DNA of 64,000 nt from Micromonospora marina. GTDB lineage: Bacteria > Actinomycetota > Actinomycetes > Mycobacteriales > Micromonosporaceae. The notes beneath the pieces are model-generated. The model was not told the origin of the DNA. It saw nothing but the letters and a program-made list of their open reading frames with translations, and made no database searches. Every line of letters starts with the position of its first letter. Within the stretch, counting starts at the first letter, position 1. Location: positions 186,001 through 250,000 of the forward strand of contig NZ_FMCV01000003.1 in the NCBI RefSeq assembly GCF_900091565.1. Reading direction: 5' to 3'. This document shows positions 9,001 to 14,983 of this stretch, in pieces. Made by a program: the position numbers and the translations under genes.

Positions 9001-11205
9001 GACCTCGTGGACGGCGCCCCCGCCGACCCCGCACCGCTGTCGGGCGCCGCCGCGCCGCCGCCGCGCGTCGACCAGTCGCCGGAGGACGTCGCGCCGCCGG
9101 AGAGCGCGGGACCGCCGCCGGACCCGGCGCTGCGGCCGGGACGTACGGCTCTGCTGGCCGCGCACGGGTACAACGCGCTCGCCCTGCCCACCGAGCTGGT
9201 CCCCTTCGACCTGCTCACCGACTCCTGGGCGGAACGGGCGGACGGCTTCGTCGCCGCCCGGACGCGGCTGCTCGCCGAGCGGCCCGCCCCACCGGAGCTC
9301 ACCGCGCACGACTGGCTGCCCATGCCCGAGGTGGTGCCCACCCGGTCCGGGCGGACGGCCGAGGAACTGCTGTGCCGCTGCCACCCCGGCCCGCGTGGTG
9401 TCGTGCTGCACGCCGCGGCCTTCCCGACCTGGCTGTCCACGCTCGCCGACCTCGGCTACGAACCGGTGGCCGTCGGAATCGGCCGGCTCGACCCGGAGAC
9501 GATCGCGGCGTTCGCGGCGGAGCTGACCCGTCGGCCCACCGGGTCGGTGTCGTTCGTCGTGGTGGAGGCGGCGAACAACGCCGCCGGTGGCGTACCCGTC
9601 GCACCCGGCGTCCTCCGGGAGCTGCGCCGCGTCACGGCCGCGCACGGGGTGCCGCTCGTCCTGGACGCCAGCCGCGTGGTCGACAACGCGGTCCAGCTCG
9701 CCGGCCCCGGCGGTGATCCCTGGCCGGTGGTGCGGGACCTGCTCGCCGTCGCCGACACGGCGACGCTCAGCCTGTCCAAGGACTTCGGCGTCACGGCGGG
9801 CGGGCTGGTCGCCACCCGCGACCCGGAACTGGCGGCGCGGTTGCGCGAGCACGTGGCGCGGCGCGGCTCCGAGGTGGACCGGGCCACCCGGATGACGCTG
9901 CGGGCCGCACTGGCGGACCGCGACGGCGTCACGGAACTGGTCCGGCGGCGCGTCGCCGCCGTCGCGGTGCTCCGCGACGGACTGCGGGCGGCCGGCCTGC
10001 CGGTCGTGGACGTCGACGGCGCCCACTGCGTCCTGCTCGACCTCGCCCGGATGCCCGGCCTGGCCGGTCGGGAGCATCCCACGATGTCCGGGCTGGCCTG
10101 GCTCTACGCCGGTGCCGGAGTCCGCGGCGGGCCGCACCTGGCGGTCGGCGGGCCGCTCGCCGGCACCGTCCGGCTGGCGGTGCCGGTCGGCTTCGGGCCC
10201 GGCGACGCCGAGGCGGTGGTGGCCGCCGTCGCCGGCCTCACCGCCGCACCGGGGGAGATGCCCGACCTGGTCACCGGTGGGGTCCGCACGGCGGGGGAGG
10301 CGGCCCGGGCGGTCTACCAGCCCGCCGACCGGGTGCCCGACGACGTCCGGCAGGCGCTGCGCGACGAGGCGCCGGCCGACGACAACGGCACCGTGCTGCG
10401 GGAACACCAGCCGGCCGTACGCCGGCGGGTGGTGCCGGTGGCCGGCGCCCAGGTGGAGGTCTTCACCGCCGGCGACGGGCCGCCGCTGCTGCTCGCGCAC
10501 CCGTTCAACATCGGCGCGGGTGTCTTCGCGCGGCAGTTCGAGGCGCTGGCCGGGCGGTACCAGGTGATCAGCGTCCATCACCCCGGCGTCGGGGCGAGCA
10601 CCGCCTCGGCCGACCTCACCCTCGACGGGATCGCCGCCCTCCAGCTGCGGGTGCTGCGGGAGATCGGGGTCGACGGCCCGGTCCACGTCGCGGGCGCGTC
10701 GTTCGGCGGCCTGGTCGCGCTCACGTTCGCCCTGAACCATCCGGGGGACACCGCCTCGCTGATCCTGCTGGGCAGCTCCTACAAGATCGGCAACCGGGTC
10801 GGTGAGATCAACCGGCTGGCTGTCGTCGCGGCCCAGGACCTCGACCGCACGATCGAGGGGGCCGGCGCGGACCGGCTACGGCGCGAGCGGGCCGCCGTGG
10901 AGGCGCTGCTGCTGCGCTGCGAGAGCATGGACCCCCAGACGGGACTGCGTTACCTGGACGTGTTCGCGGCCCGGCCGGACCTCCGCGACCGGCTCGGCGA
11001 GCTGGACCTGCCGGCGCTCGTGGTGCAGGGCCGGCACGACACGGTCATCCCGTCGGAGACGGCGCGGTTGCTGCACCAGGGCATCCGGGGCGCCCGCTAC
11101 GCGGAGATCGCCGACGCCGGCCACTTCCCGTACCTGACCAGCCCGCAGGAGTGCAACCGGATCCTGACCGACTTCCTGCGCGGCGCCGGAGGGGAGGGGT
11201 CGTGA
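1..11205 (+). CDS. lnmJ: Trans-AT PKS, 3' part (KR-MT-ACP / KS-KR-ACP / KS-ACP-ACP-DUF-SH-TE), LnmJ-like; 5' end outside window
   Basis: The frame is open from base 1 and gives 3,734 residues; the true start lies upstream. Domains in order (residues counted from base 1): C-terminal part of a ketoreductase (to ~220, Tyr140), C-methyltransferase (~260-560, SAM motif LEIGAGTG at 384-391), ACP (Ser604), KS (~690-1110, Cys861, both His motifs present), KR (~1320-1700, GGTGAVG), ACP (Ser1750), KS (~1820-2230, Cys1984), a Pro/Ala-rich linker, tandem ACPs (Ser2523, Ser2600), a DUF2156/GNAT-like domain (~2656-3000), a PLP beta-eliminating-lyase domain (~3045-3420, Schiff-base Lys3260 in SLSKDFG) and a thioesterase (~3470-3734, Ser3567 in GASFGG). 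No module has an AT or DH, so acyl units must come from the discrete AT at 28.4 kb. The DUF-SH didomain is the hallmark of leinamycin-family synthases, where SH cleaves a C-S bond to leave sulfur on the polyketide. The stop overlaps the next gene's GTG. Confidence 0.93.
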   Translation, partial: TGGIGFEVSRHLARTRRARLVWLGRSPEDGRVRSLVAQIEALGGQAVYLRADVTDAVAVGRAVAEARQRFGPVDGAFHAALVLRDRALSAMDEAAFTEVLRPKVAGVGVLADALAGEPLDFFALFSSALSFAPAPGQANYAAASTYEDAYGLALHRRGQPVRVVNWGWWGSVGVVADPGHAARFAALGIGSIEPAEGVAALERILAGPHPQVAVLKGTRDGLAALGVHPSPPADESVTTAPPATVGTDPSLDRSSAAFRTLDGLARDLLRDRLRDRPGPASGPLAAAVAAAVAGPPAGPSTADVLTRHPDLAPHVALLARCVDALPGVLDGRTAPTEVLFPGGSTDLVAAVYQGQRAADFYHRLVAAQAAAALGRTGGRPGRVLEIGAGTGAGSAFVLDACPGVRYDFTDVSAAFLREAEDRFGGRHPGLRFGVLDIEREPAGQGFEAGSYDVVLATNVLHATADVVGSLRHARSLLRPGGVLLLNEVTRASDFLTATFGLLPGWWRFTDAHRRLPHSPLLSPAGWRAAFAEAGLTGRILGMPGVPDDEQEQCVLVATAGAPPVDRVPARAARDYVRAVFAEVLRYRPDQLDDDVTFDNFGVDSLVSQHLVRRFSADLGDLPATLLFEHLTIEQLADHLARDRPGPLAGTLGIAAVDAEPAPVHPAASVAPSTSVAPAVPAASASAARGDADAIAVVGLSGRYPGAPDLERFWQNLVTGTTAITEVPPERWDWREHFDPRRGRAGHTYSRWAGFLTDVDRFDPGFFGILPKDAAAMDPQERLFLEAVWLMLEDAGALGGVLPRDTGVFVGTMYGSYGRIAAAQGWPEGRYTDGHSAYWSIANRVSYTLDLTGPSFAVDSACSSSLTAVHLACESLRRGECSAAVAGGVNLVLHPAHLIALSSMTMLSADGACKVFDERADGFVPGEGVGAVLLKPLSAALRDGDRIWGVIEGGFVNSGGRTAGYTVPNPTAQADLVVRALAAAGVAPGDVGYLEAHGTGTALGDPIEIAGLGRALGGALPDGRRIPVGSVKANIGHLEGAAGIAGLTKVLLQLAHGTIAPCANLSTVNSRIDLSGSFLLPTSAQPWTAPRRAGISSFGAGGANTHLVVRAHPAPPPAPVQPGPHVVVLSARTPEQLRTLTAAVADLVERTRPRLDQLAYSTQVGRAEFDHRLAVVVSDVDELVRRLRSGEVTTGTAGTDPLFDGDGGAEIAADLLRRGRLDQAAKLWVRGVPVDWAGRWPVRPGRVPLPPYPFDRQRLWLPEPAGTARPPVPPSVPEGDRTADGRDAVPPSPEAVTRANAVPETVAPDAAAPETAVPDDDPCVYLRPQWRAEPPPEGGRPPARIRVIGEGPTFGGRHDQADPDVVVVHLPARAAGLADEVRESLHTVLRTAAEVLTPDPAAPLRIVVGCPDERPAYTAVTAALRTLALEHSGFSGAVVRGGVTAEADLWHVSGPPEQRVDDVRWTGGVREVRRMVPFRPGPVLRRTGGVYVVVGGTGAVGRHLAVHLAATRAPSAVVLVGRTAPADDAFAFVRADVTAESDVRSAVAEIRRRYGRIDGVVHAAGVHDDARALTKPPAAVDAVLAPKVSGLRHLVDALGTEPLEFLALCSSIAGRTGNLGQVDYAYANAFLDEFAAGRPGTVSVCWPLWADGGMAVDDATRRLFARRWGSAPLPTAEAVRAFDRVVSGTEPVVAVRFPAETAPESSDVPAGGPEPGPDPDTELRALAAGFLLVDPDEVDPDIQLLDLGFDSISLTELVNETNERFGVDLLPTVLYEHPTLAAFGAYLRTVLPARPVPATVDARPAADRPAADAAEPPADLPADAVAVVGMAGVLPGSPDLDAFWRHLAAGDDLVRAVPADRTDLLDDPATTGVRAGFLDDVRSFDADLFGIAPREAALMDPQQRLFLQTAWQAVADAGYRPADLAGTDTGIFVGVSACDYDDLLRAHDVPVEAHTASGLADCILANRVSYLLDLRGPSEAVDTACSSSLVAVHRAVRALLAGECATALAGGVNVLLSPGLFVAFQSSGMLSADGRCKTFDASADGYGRGEGCGVVLLKPLRAAVADGDQVIAVIRGSAVNHAGRGPSLTAPNPQAQAQVVSRAYRAGGVDPASVSYIEAHGTGTRLGDPIEIEGLKKAFEGVDATIAVGAVKTNIGHLEAAAGIAGLLKVLLSLRHERLPRTLHQHRRNPYLRLDGTPFTVLDHDVPWTGERVAGVSSFGFGGTNAHVVVQSPPPLPASPAAGPWRLVLSASGPAALAEYRRRVADRLAEGADMARVAYTLQVGREALAHRFAAVVADAAEAVAVLRGEAPPRRDPETETWLAGGDVDWAATWDHRPARISVPAPPLQARPFWFDDGPARAAAAARPAPAEPPAPRVPAEPPAPVRSIGAGRIVLRDPSALRRNGTGRRTAADAVAVNGGRASNGASSVGVLARPDAHPAGAGPAAAAPPVAPERPAAPERPAEPHGPAERPAAAVAVQEAAAAVPAAPAEVAEAVRDCVARVLGADRTEITADRAFADLGLDSIFRMELARLVVATFDVEVTAADLYEHDTVEAVAALVAAGTRAPRPATLGDGVEELVTGVLERPVEPGRTFADSGLTSFDMLRVVGALEQRYGALPKTLLFDHPTMADLTAFLAGRSAGTGVRTEPGTGPQVTGRTIESGAEVDGEPVVVRKRTLPGRPALRDLLADLDRRHAKEGGLAGRDIAPYAFVDSARAGYVNFSVRGDDVFAWSFVGHHDHFHDLVAEWIAWARRHGLRPNFLSLAHLTEVAGEPVTATPFGAVQRLTDLASFTVRGGRMQRLRSLLHRFERAGDCRIEEYRAGASPETDRQIVGLIDSWGRRKQMVNPYVGVVREEIGGGTLDPRHRVFLTRVDGVLVNAVIVTRIPSERGYLLDLEFYADEMPAGGLEWAIVRIIELTAAEGCTSFSFGASFGVAITESRNADPAVADALAELHSVGVFGPGNFQFKNKFRPENTPIYLCQPSTGDRTSVTDIILMIADPDLVDGAPADPAPLSGAAAPPPRVDQSPEDVAPPESAGPPPDPALRPGRTALLAAHGYNALALPTELVPFDLLTDSWAERADGFVAARTRLLAERPAPPELTAHDWLPMPEVVPTRSGRTAEELLCRCHPGPRGVVLHAAAFPTWLSTLADLGYEPVAVGIGRLDPETIAAFAAELTRRPTGSVSFVVVEAANNAAGGVPVAPGVLRELRRVTAAHGVPLVLDASRVVDNAVQLAGPGGDPWPVVRDLLAVADTATLSLSKDFGVTAGGLVATRDPELAARLREHVARRGSEVDRATRMTLRAALADRDGVTELVRRRVAAVAVLRDGLRAAGLPVVDVDGAHCVLLDLARMPGLAGREHPTMSGLAWLYAGAGVRGGPHLAVGGPLAGTVRLAVPVGFGPGDAEAVVAAVAGLTAAPGEMPDLVTGGVRTAGEAARAVYQPADRVPDDVRQALRDEAPADDNGTVLREHQPAVRRRVVPVAGAQVEVFTAGDGPPLLLAHPFNIGAGVFARQFEALAGRYQVISVHHPGVGASTASADLTLDGIAALQLRVLREIGVDGPVHVAGASFGGLVALTFALNHPGDTASLILLGSSYKIGNRVGEINRLAVVAAQDLDRTIEGAGADRLRRERAAVEALLLRCESMDPQTGLRYLDVFAARPDLRDRLGELDLPALVVQGRHDTVIPSETARLLHQGIRGARYAEIADAGHFPYLTSPQECNRILTDFLRGAGGEGS

Positions 11206-12143
11206 CCGTCCTGACTCCCGAGCTGGAACTGCTCGGACCCGACGCGACGACCCGGACGACAGTGGTGCGGCCCGGCATGTGCGGGCCGGGATCGCTGTTC
11301 GTCGGCCAGGTCGGCGACTGGACCTGGGACACCGTCAGCGCGCTCTGCGACACCAACGTCTACACCGCCCGCGACGCCGACGGGCTGCCGACCTACCTGG
11401 CGTTCCACTACATCCACCTGCGCGGCGGTGCGGACCTGCACGTGCGCGGCATGACCTTCGGCGACGTGCTGCGGGTGGACTCGCGCTCCTTCGCCTCCGG
11501 CAGCGAGTCGGTGCTGACGCTGCACGAGATCCGGCGCGGCGACCGGCCCGGACGGGTCGTCGACCCGGACGAGTTCTACGCCCACCCCGACCCGGCATGC
11601 CTGTACGCGCAGAACTTCAACCGCTGGGTGGTGCGGGGCCCGTCCGGCGGCAACGGCGACCTGCGCAGCGCGTCCCCACCGGGGTTCCGCCACGGGCACC
11701 TGCCCGCGCTGCCCGCGCGGCACTCGCCCCGGCGCGCGTACGCCGAACTGCGCGCCCTCGGCGCCGAGCCCGACCCGTCCGACCCGCTCGACCGGCTGGC
11801 GCTGGACTATCCGGTCGATCCGAGCCGCGACCTCAACGGGGTGGGGCTGCTCTACTTCGCGTCCTACTTCTCCATCGTGGACTGGGCGGCGCTGCGGCTG
11901 TGGCGGCACCGCGGCGGCACCGACGCCGGCTACCTCCGGCGGATCGTGCTGGACCAGCGGATGAGCTACCTCGGAAACGCCGACGTGGGCGCGGTGCTGC
12001 GGGTGCGGGTGTCCCGGCGGCCGGGCGGCGACGTGCCCGGCGCCGACGAGACGGTCCGGGTGGTGCTCGCCGACCGCGACACCGGGCGGCCGCTCGCGGT
12101 GGCCCTGGCGCAGACCCGGACGGAGGGAGGGACGTGGGCGTGA
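11202..12143 (+). CDS. lnmK: LnmK-like bifunctional acyltransferase/decarboxylase
   Basis: 313 residues, GTG start overlapping the PKS stop (GTGA). The protein is like LnmK of leinamycin biosynthesis, a hot-dog-fold enzyme that loads methylmalonyl from CoA onto a donor ACP and decarboxylates it to propionyl-ACP for beta-branching. Supporting features are its length (LnmK is of similar size), a Tyr-rich segment around residues 54-70 (NVYTARD, then TYLAFHY), where the nucleophilic Tyr of this family is expected, and above all its position: the order PKS with DUF-SH, LnmK, ACP, HMG synthase is that of the leinamycin locus. I could not align it, so the exact catalytic Tyr is not assigned. It is translationally coupled to the following ACP. 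Confidence 0.82.
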   Translation: MTVLTPELELLGPDATTRTTVVRPGMCGPGSLFVGQVGDWTWDTVSALCDTNVYTARDADGLPTYLAFHYIHLRGGADLHVRGMTFGDVLRVDSRSFASGSESVLTLHEIRRGDRPGRVVDPDEFYAHPDPACLYAQNFNRWVVRGPSGGNGDLRSASPPGFRHGHLPALPARHSPRRAYAELRALGAEPDPSDPLDRLALDYPVDPSRDLNGVGLLYFASYFSIVDWAALRLWRHRGGTDAGYLRRIVLDQRMSYLGNADVGAVLRVRVSRRPGGDVPGADETVRVVLADRDTGRPLAVALAQTRTEGGTWA

Positions 12144-12382
12144 GCGACGAAGCGGTCCGGCGGGTGGTCCACGAGGTGATCACCGAGATCCTGCCGGCGG
12201 TCCCCGGCGACCGGATCCCCGGCGGCGCGCACCTGCGCGACCTGGGCGCCGACTCGATCGACCGGGTCGAGATCATCATGGCCCTCCGTGAGCGGCTCGG
12301 CGTCGACGCGCCGCTCGCCGGCTTCAGTGACCTGCCCGACATCGACCACCTGGTCGCGTACCTCTGCGAGGTGACGGCATGA
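12140..12382 (+). CDS. lnmL: Discrete donor acyl carrier protein (LnmL-like)
   Basis: 80 residues. A single carrier domain with the phosphopantetheine site in DLGADSIDRVE (Ser about residue 38). The S-I-D-R-V-E form is typical of free-standing donor ACPs in beta-branching cassettes. The chosen GTG overlaps the upstream TGA and sits 8 bases after AGGGAGGG; an in-frame GTG at 12134 is an alternative. Its role by context is to carry the propionyl (or acetyl) unit made by the LnmK-like enzyme and present it to the HMG-CoA-synthase-like enzyme encoded next, whose ATG overlaps this gene's stop. Confidence 0.88.
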   Translation: MSDEAVRRVVHEVITEILPAVPGDRIPGGAHLRDLGADSIDRVEIIMALRERLGVDAPLAGFSDLPDIDHLVAYLCEVTA

Positions 12383-13614
12383 ACGTGGGCATCGAGGCCC
12401 TGAACGTGTACTGCGGGGTGACCTCCGTCGCGGTGCCGGTCCTGTTCGAGGGGCGCGGCCTGGACGCGACCCGCCTCGGCAACCTGATGATGACCGCGAA
12501 GTCGGTCGCGCTGCCGTTCGAGGATCCGGTCACACACGCGGTGAACGCCGCGAAGCCGATCCTCGACGCGATGGACGAGGCCGACCGCGACCGGATCGAA
12601 CTGCTGGTGACCTCCAGCGAGTCGGGCCTGGACCTCAGCAAGTCGATCGCCTCGTACGTGCACCGGCACCTCGGGCTGAGCCGCCGCTGCCGGATGCTGG
12701 AGGTGAAACAGGCCTGCTACGCCGCGACGGGCGCGCTCCAGCTCGCCTGCGGCTACCTCGCCGCCGGCCTGTCGCCGGGTGCCAAGGCGCTGGTGATCGC
12801 GACGGACGTGTCGCTGGTGAACGAGAACGCCTCGTACACCGAGCCGGCGATGGGCACCGGCGCCGCCGCGGTGCTGCTCGGCGACGACCCGCGGGTGCTC
12901 GACGTGGACCTCGGGGCGTTCGGGACGCACAGCTACGAGACGTTCGACTCGGCCCGGCCGGGTCCGACGTTCGACGTCGCCGACGCCGACCGCTCGCTGT
13001 TCGCCTACCTGGACTGCCTGACGAACGCCTACGCCCACTACGCGGAGAAGGTGGCCGACGTCGACTTCGCCACCACGTTCGCGGGACTGGCCATGCACAC
13101 GCCGTTCGCCGGCATCGTCCGCGCGGCGCACCGCAAGCTCGCCCGCGAGCACCGGCTGCCCGACGCCGACGTGGACTTCGCCCGCCGGGTCGCGCCCGGT
13201 CTGGAATACCCGCGGCTGGTCGGCAACCTCTGCTCCGGCTCGGTCTACCTGGCCCTGGCCAGCCTGATCGACCACCTGCGGCCCGACGAGCCGGTACGGG
13301 TGGGCATGTACTCGTACGGCTCGGGCTGCGCCGCCGAGTTCTACAGCGGCCTGGTCGACGCACGGTCCACCGCCGAGGTGGGCCGGATGCGCATCGGCGA
13401 GCACCTCGCCGGCCGGTGCGAGCTGACGTTCGACGAGTACAAGCGGATCCTCGCCGACAACGCCGACTGCCTGGTGCCGGTGGCGGACAAGCGGATCGAC
13501 CCGGGGCGGTACGCCGAGGTGCTGGACCGGGTGACCGGCCCGCGCACCCTGCTCGCCTGCACCGGCGTCCGCGCCTACCACCGCCGCTACGAGTGGATCG
13601 GAGCGGGCGCGTGA
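12379..13614 (+). CDS. lnmM: HMG-CoA synthase-like beta-branching enzyme (LnmM-like)
   Basis: 411 residues. Catalytic residues of the HMGS family are visible: Glu81 in SSESGLD, Cys113 in EVKQACYAATG and His240 in LAMHTPF. The enzyme joins the donor acyl group on the small ACP to the beta-keto group of a chain held on the PKS, most likely on the tandem ACPs of the upstream synthase. Completion normally needs one or two enoyl-CoA-hydratase-like enzymes; none is encoded in this window, so they may lie upstream. The ATG overlaps the ACP stop (ATGA), and the stop overlaps the GTG of the next gene. Confidence 0.93.
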   Translation: MNVGIEALNVYCGVTSVAVPVLFEGRGLDATRLGNLMMTAKSVALPFEDPVTHAVNAAKPILDAMDEADRDRIELLVTSSESGLDLSKSIASYVHRHLGLSRRCRMLEVKQACYAATGALQLACGYLAAGLSPGAKALVIATDVSLVNENASYTEPAMGTGAAAVLLGDDPRVLDVDLGAFGTHSYETFDSARPGPTFDVADADRSLFAYLDCLTNAYAHYAEKVADVDFATTFAGLAMHTPFAGIVRAAHRKLAREHRLPDADVDFARRVAPGLEYPRLVGNLCSGSVYLALASLIDHLRPDEPVRVGMYSYGSGCAAEFYSGLVDARSTAEVGRMRIGEHLAGRCELTFDEYKRILADNADCLVPVADKRIDPGRYAEVLDRVTGPRTLLACTGVRAYHRRYEWIGAGA

Positions 13615-14804
13615 CGCCGGGGCGGGATCTGGCCGCCGCGCTGCTGGCGGCGGGGCCGCTGTTGCGGGTGCTGCCGCCACCGGTACGGGTGCGGTGCGCC
13701 GACCCGGCCACCGCGGCCGCGCTGGCCCGGCTGTGCGACCGGCTGGACGTGCCGGCGCCGGTGCCGGTGGCCGGCGCCGCCGACCTCGGCTCGTTCGAGC
13801 GGGTGCTGAGCGGCCTGCTGGACCTCGACGCGAACCCGGCTCCGCCGCCGGCGGACGAGGCGCGGGTGGTCGCCGAGGCGCGCGAGCGGGACTTCACCCG
13901 CCGGTTCCGGCGCACCGACGTGCGTACCGGCGACGGGGCGGTGCTGCCCACGTACGCGGCCGGGGATCCGCAGCGGCCGCCGGTGCTGATGGTGTCCGCG
14001 TGCGGGATGCCGGCCCGGCTCGCCGAGGGCTGGGCCGACCGGCTGTCCCGCGACTTCCACGTGCTCGTGCCCGAGACGCGGGGGCTGTTCGCGGACCTGG
14101 ACGGTTTCTCCGGCGACACCGGTGTGGTGGCCCAGGCCGGCGACCTCCTCGCGGTGCTGGACCGGTTCGGGCTGCGCCGCGCGCACCTGATCGGTCTGTG
14201 CGGCGGCGCGGTGCTCGCGGTGGTCGCGGCGGCGCGGGCCCCGGAGCGGGTGTCGTCGCTGAGCCTCTGGCACGGCGACTTCGACCTGGGCGACGAGAGC
14301 CCGAAGACCGACCACCAGCAGAACCTGCAAGCCCTGATGGCGATGGCCGCCCGCAGCCCGCAGCAGGCGGCGGCGGTGCACGCGGTGCTCACCAACACCA
14401 TGCTCGGCGTCGCCCCGCCCCGGCTGGCGCACCTGGTCACGTACCCGTACGCGACGCCGGAGCTGCTGCGCCGGTACTGCCGGCTCAACGGCGCCATCAT
14501 GGGCACGGACCTGCGCCCGTACCTCGCCGGGCTGACCACGCGCACGCTCGTCGTCACCAGCGAGGACGACCACACGGCTCATCCCGCCGGGTCGCGGGCG
14601 GTGGCCGCCCGGATCGGCGGGTCCGTCCTGCACGTCGCCGGGCACGGCGACCACCTGTCCCTGTTCCACGCCGAGGAGAGCCTCGTCGACCTCGCCGCAC
14701 GGTTCGTCGCCGGCGAGGTCGCCCTCGGCACACGATCTCCCGCCGAAGCCGGCCGGCGGGTGCCCCCGGTTCCGACGAGAGGTGGAGAGGAGGTGTTCCC
14801 ATGA
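13611..14804 (+). CDS. Alpha/beta-hydrolase with cysteine nucleophile; candidate SyrC-like aminoacyl shuttle
   Basis: 397 residues, GTG start overlapping the HMGS stop. The C-terminal two thirds is an alpha/beta-hydrolase with the nucleophile elbow GLCGG, so residue 197 is Cys instead of the usual Ser. A candidate catalytic His is in the GHGDHLS segment near the C-terminus. A Cys nucleophile in such a fold is the feature of SyrC and CmaE, which move amino acids between carrier proteins. SyrC carries 4-chlorothreonine from the SyrB1 A-T didomain to SyrE. Because this cluster also has a SyrB1-like A-T didomain and a SyrB2-like halogenase at 31.6-34.5 kb, I infer that it moves (chloro)threonyl to the N-terminal PCP of the NRPS. 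A thioesterase or hydrolase of another substrate (compare LnmC/LnmD) is the alternative. Confidence 0.65.
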   Translation: MTPGRDLAAALLAAGPLLRVLPPPVRVRCADPATAAALARLCDRLDVPAPVPVAGAADLGSFERVLSGLLDLDANPAPPPADEARVVAEARERDFTRRFRRTDVRTGDGAVLPTYAAGDPQRPPVLMVSACGMPARLAEGWADRLSRDFHVLVPETRGLFADLDGFSGDTGVVAQAGDLLAVLDRFGLRRAHLIGLCGGAVLAVVAAARAPERVSSLSLWHGDFDLGDESPKTDHQQNLQALMAMAARSPQQAAAVHAVLTNTMLGVAPPRLAHLVTYPYATPELLRRYCRLNGAIMGTDLRPYLAGLTTRTLVVTSEDDHTAHPAGSRAVAARIGGSVLHVAGHGDHLSLFHAEESLVDLAARFVAGEVALGTRSPAEAGRRVPPVPTRGGEEVFP

Positions 14805-14899
14805 CCAAGGAGACCGCGGCCAAGAAGCCGCTTCCGGTGCGCAAGCTGGAGTCCATCAAGGCCAGCACCGTCGCCCCGTGCGCGCCCGCGCTGAGCTGA
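14801..14899 (+). CDS. Small 32-residue peptide, candidate ribosomal precursor
   Basis: The ATG overlaps the upstream TGA (ATGA) and is preceded by a very strong ribosome binding site, GGAGAGGAGG, ending 7 bases before it. The product is 32 residues: a Lys-rich N-terminal half (MTKETAAKKPLPVRKLES) and a neutral C-terminal half ending in APCAPALS, with a single Cys at residue 27. This resembles a leader/core split. The gene is followed by a GC-rich hairpin and then by a gene for a PqqD-like (RRE) domain fused to an M50 protease, the usual partners of a modified ribosomal peptide. I do not recognise the family. A short regulatory leader peptide is the alternative, but the ribosome binding site and partner gene argue for a real product. 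Confidence 0.7.
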   Translation: MTKETAAKKPLPVRKLESIKASTVAPCAPALS

Positions 14900-14912
14900 G
14901 CCCGCTGAGACG

Positions 14913-14945
14913 GGGGCGGGGGGCTGGTTACCGGACCCCCGCCCC
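14913..14945 (+). terminator. GC hairpin between the peptide gene and the protease gene
   Basis: Ten-base perfect arms (GGGGCGGGGG at 14913-14922 and CCCCCGCCCC at 14936-14945) with a 13-base loop and no T run. It probably attenuates transcription or protects the short upstream message, giving more peptide than protease transcript. Confidence 0.6.
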
Positions 14946-14983
14946 TGCGCCCAGTCCCGCACCGTCAGAGGAGATGTCCCACA

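Noticed and set aside
1564-10740. Very long minus-strand open frame opposite the PKS gene
   Set aside because: It mirrors the codon structure of the GC-rich PKS gene, encodes low-complexity Arg/Gly/His-rich protein with no domain, and the + strand frame has full PKS domains.
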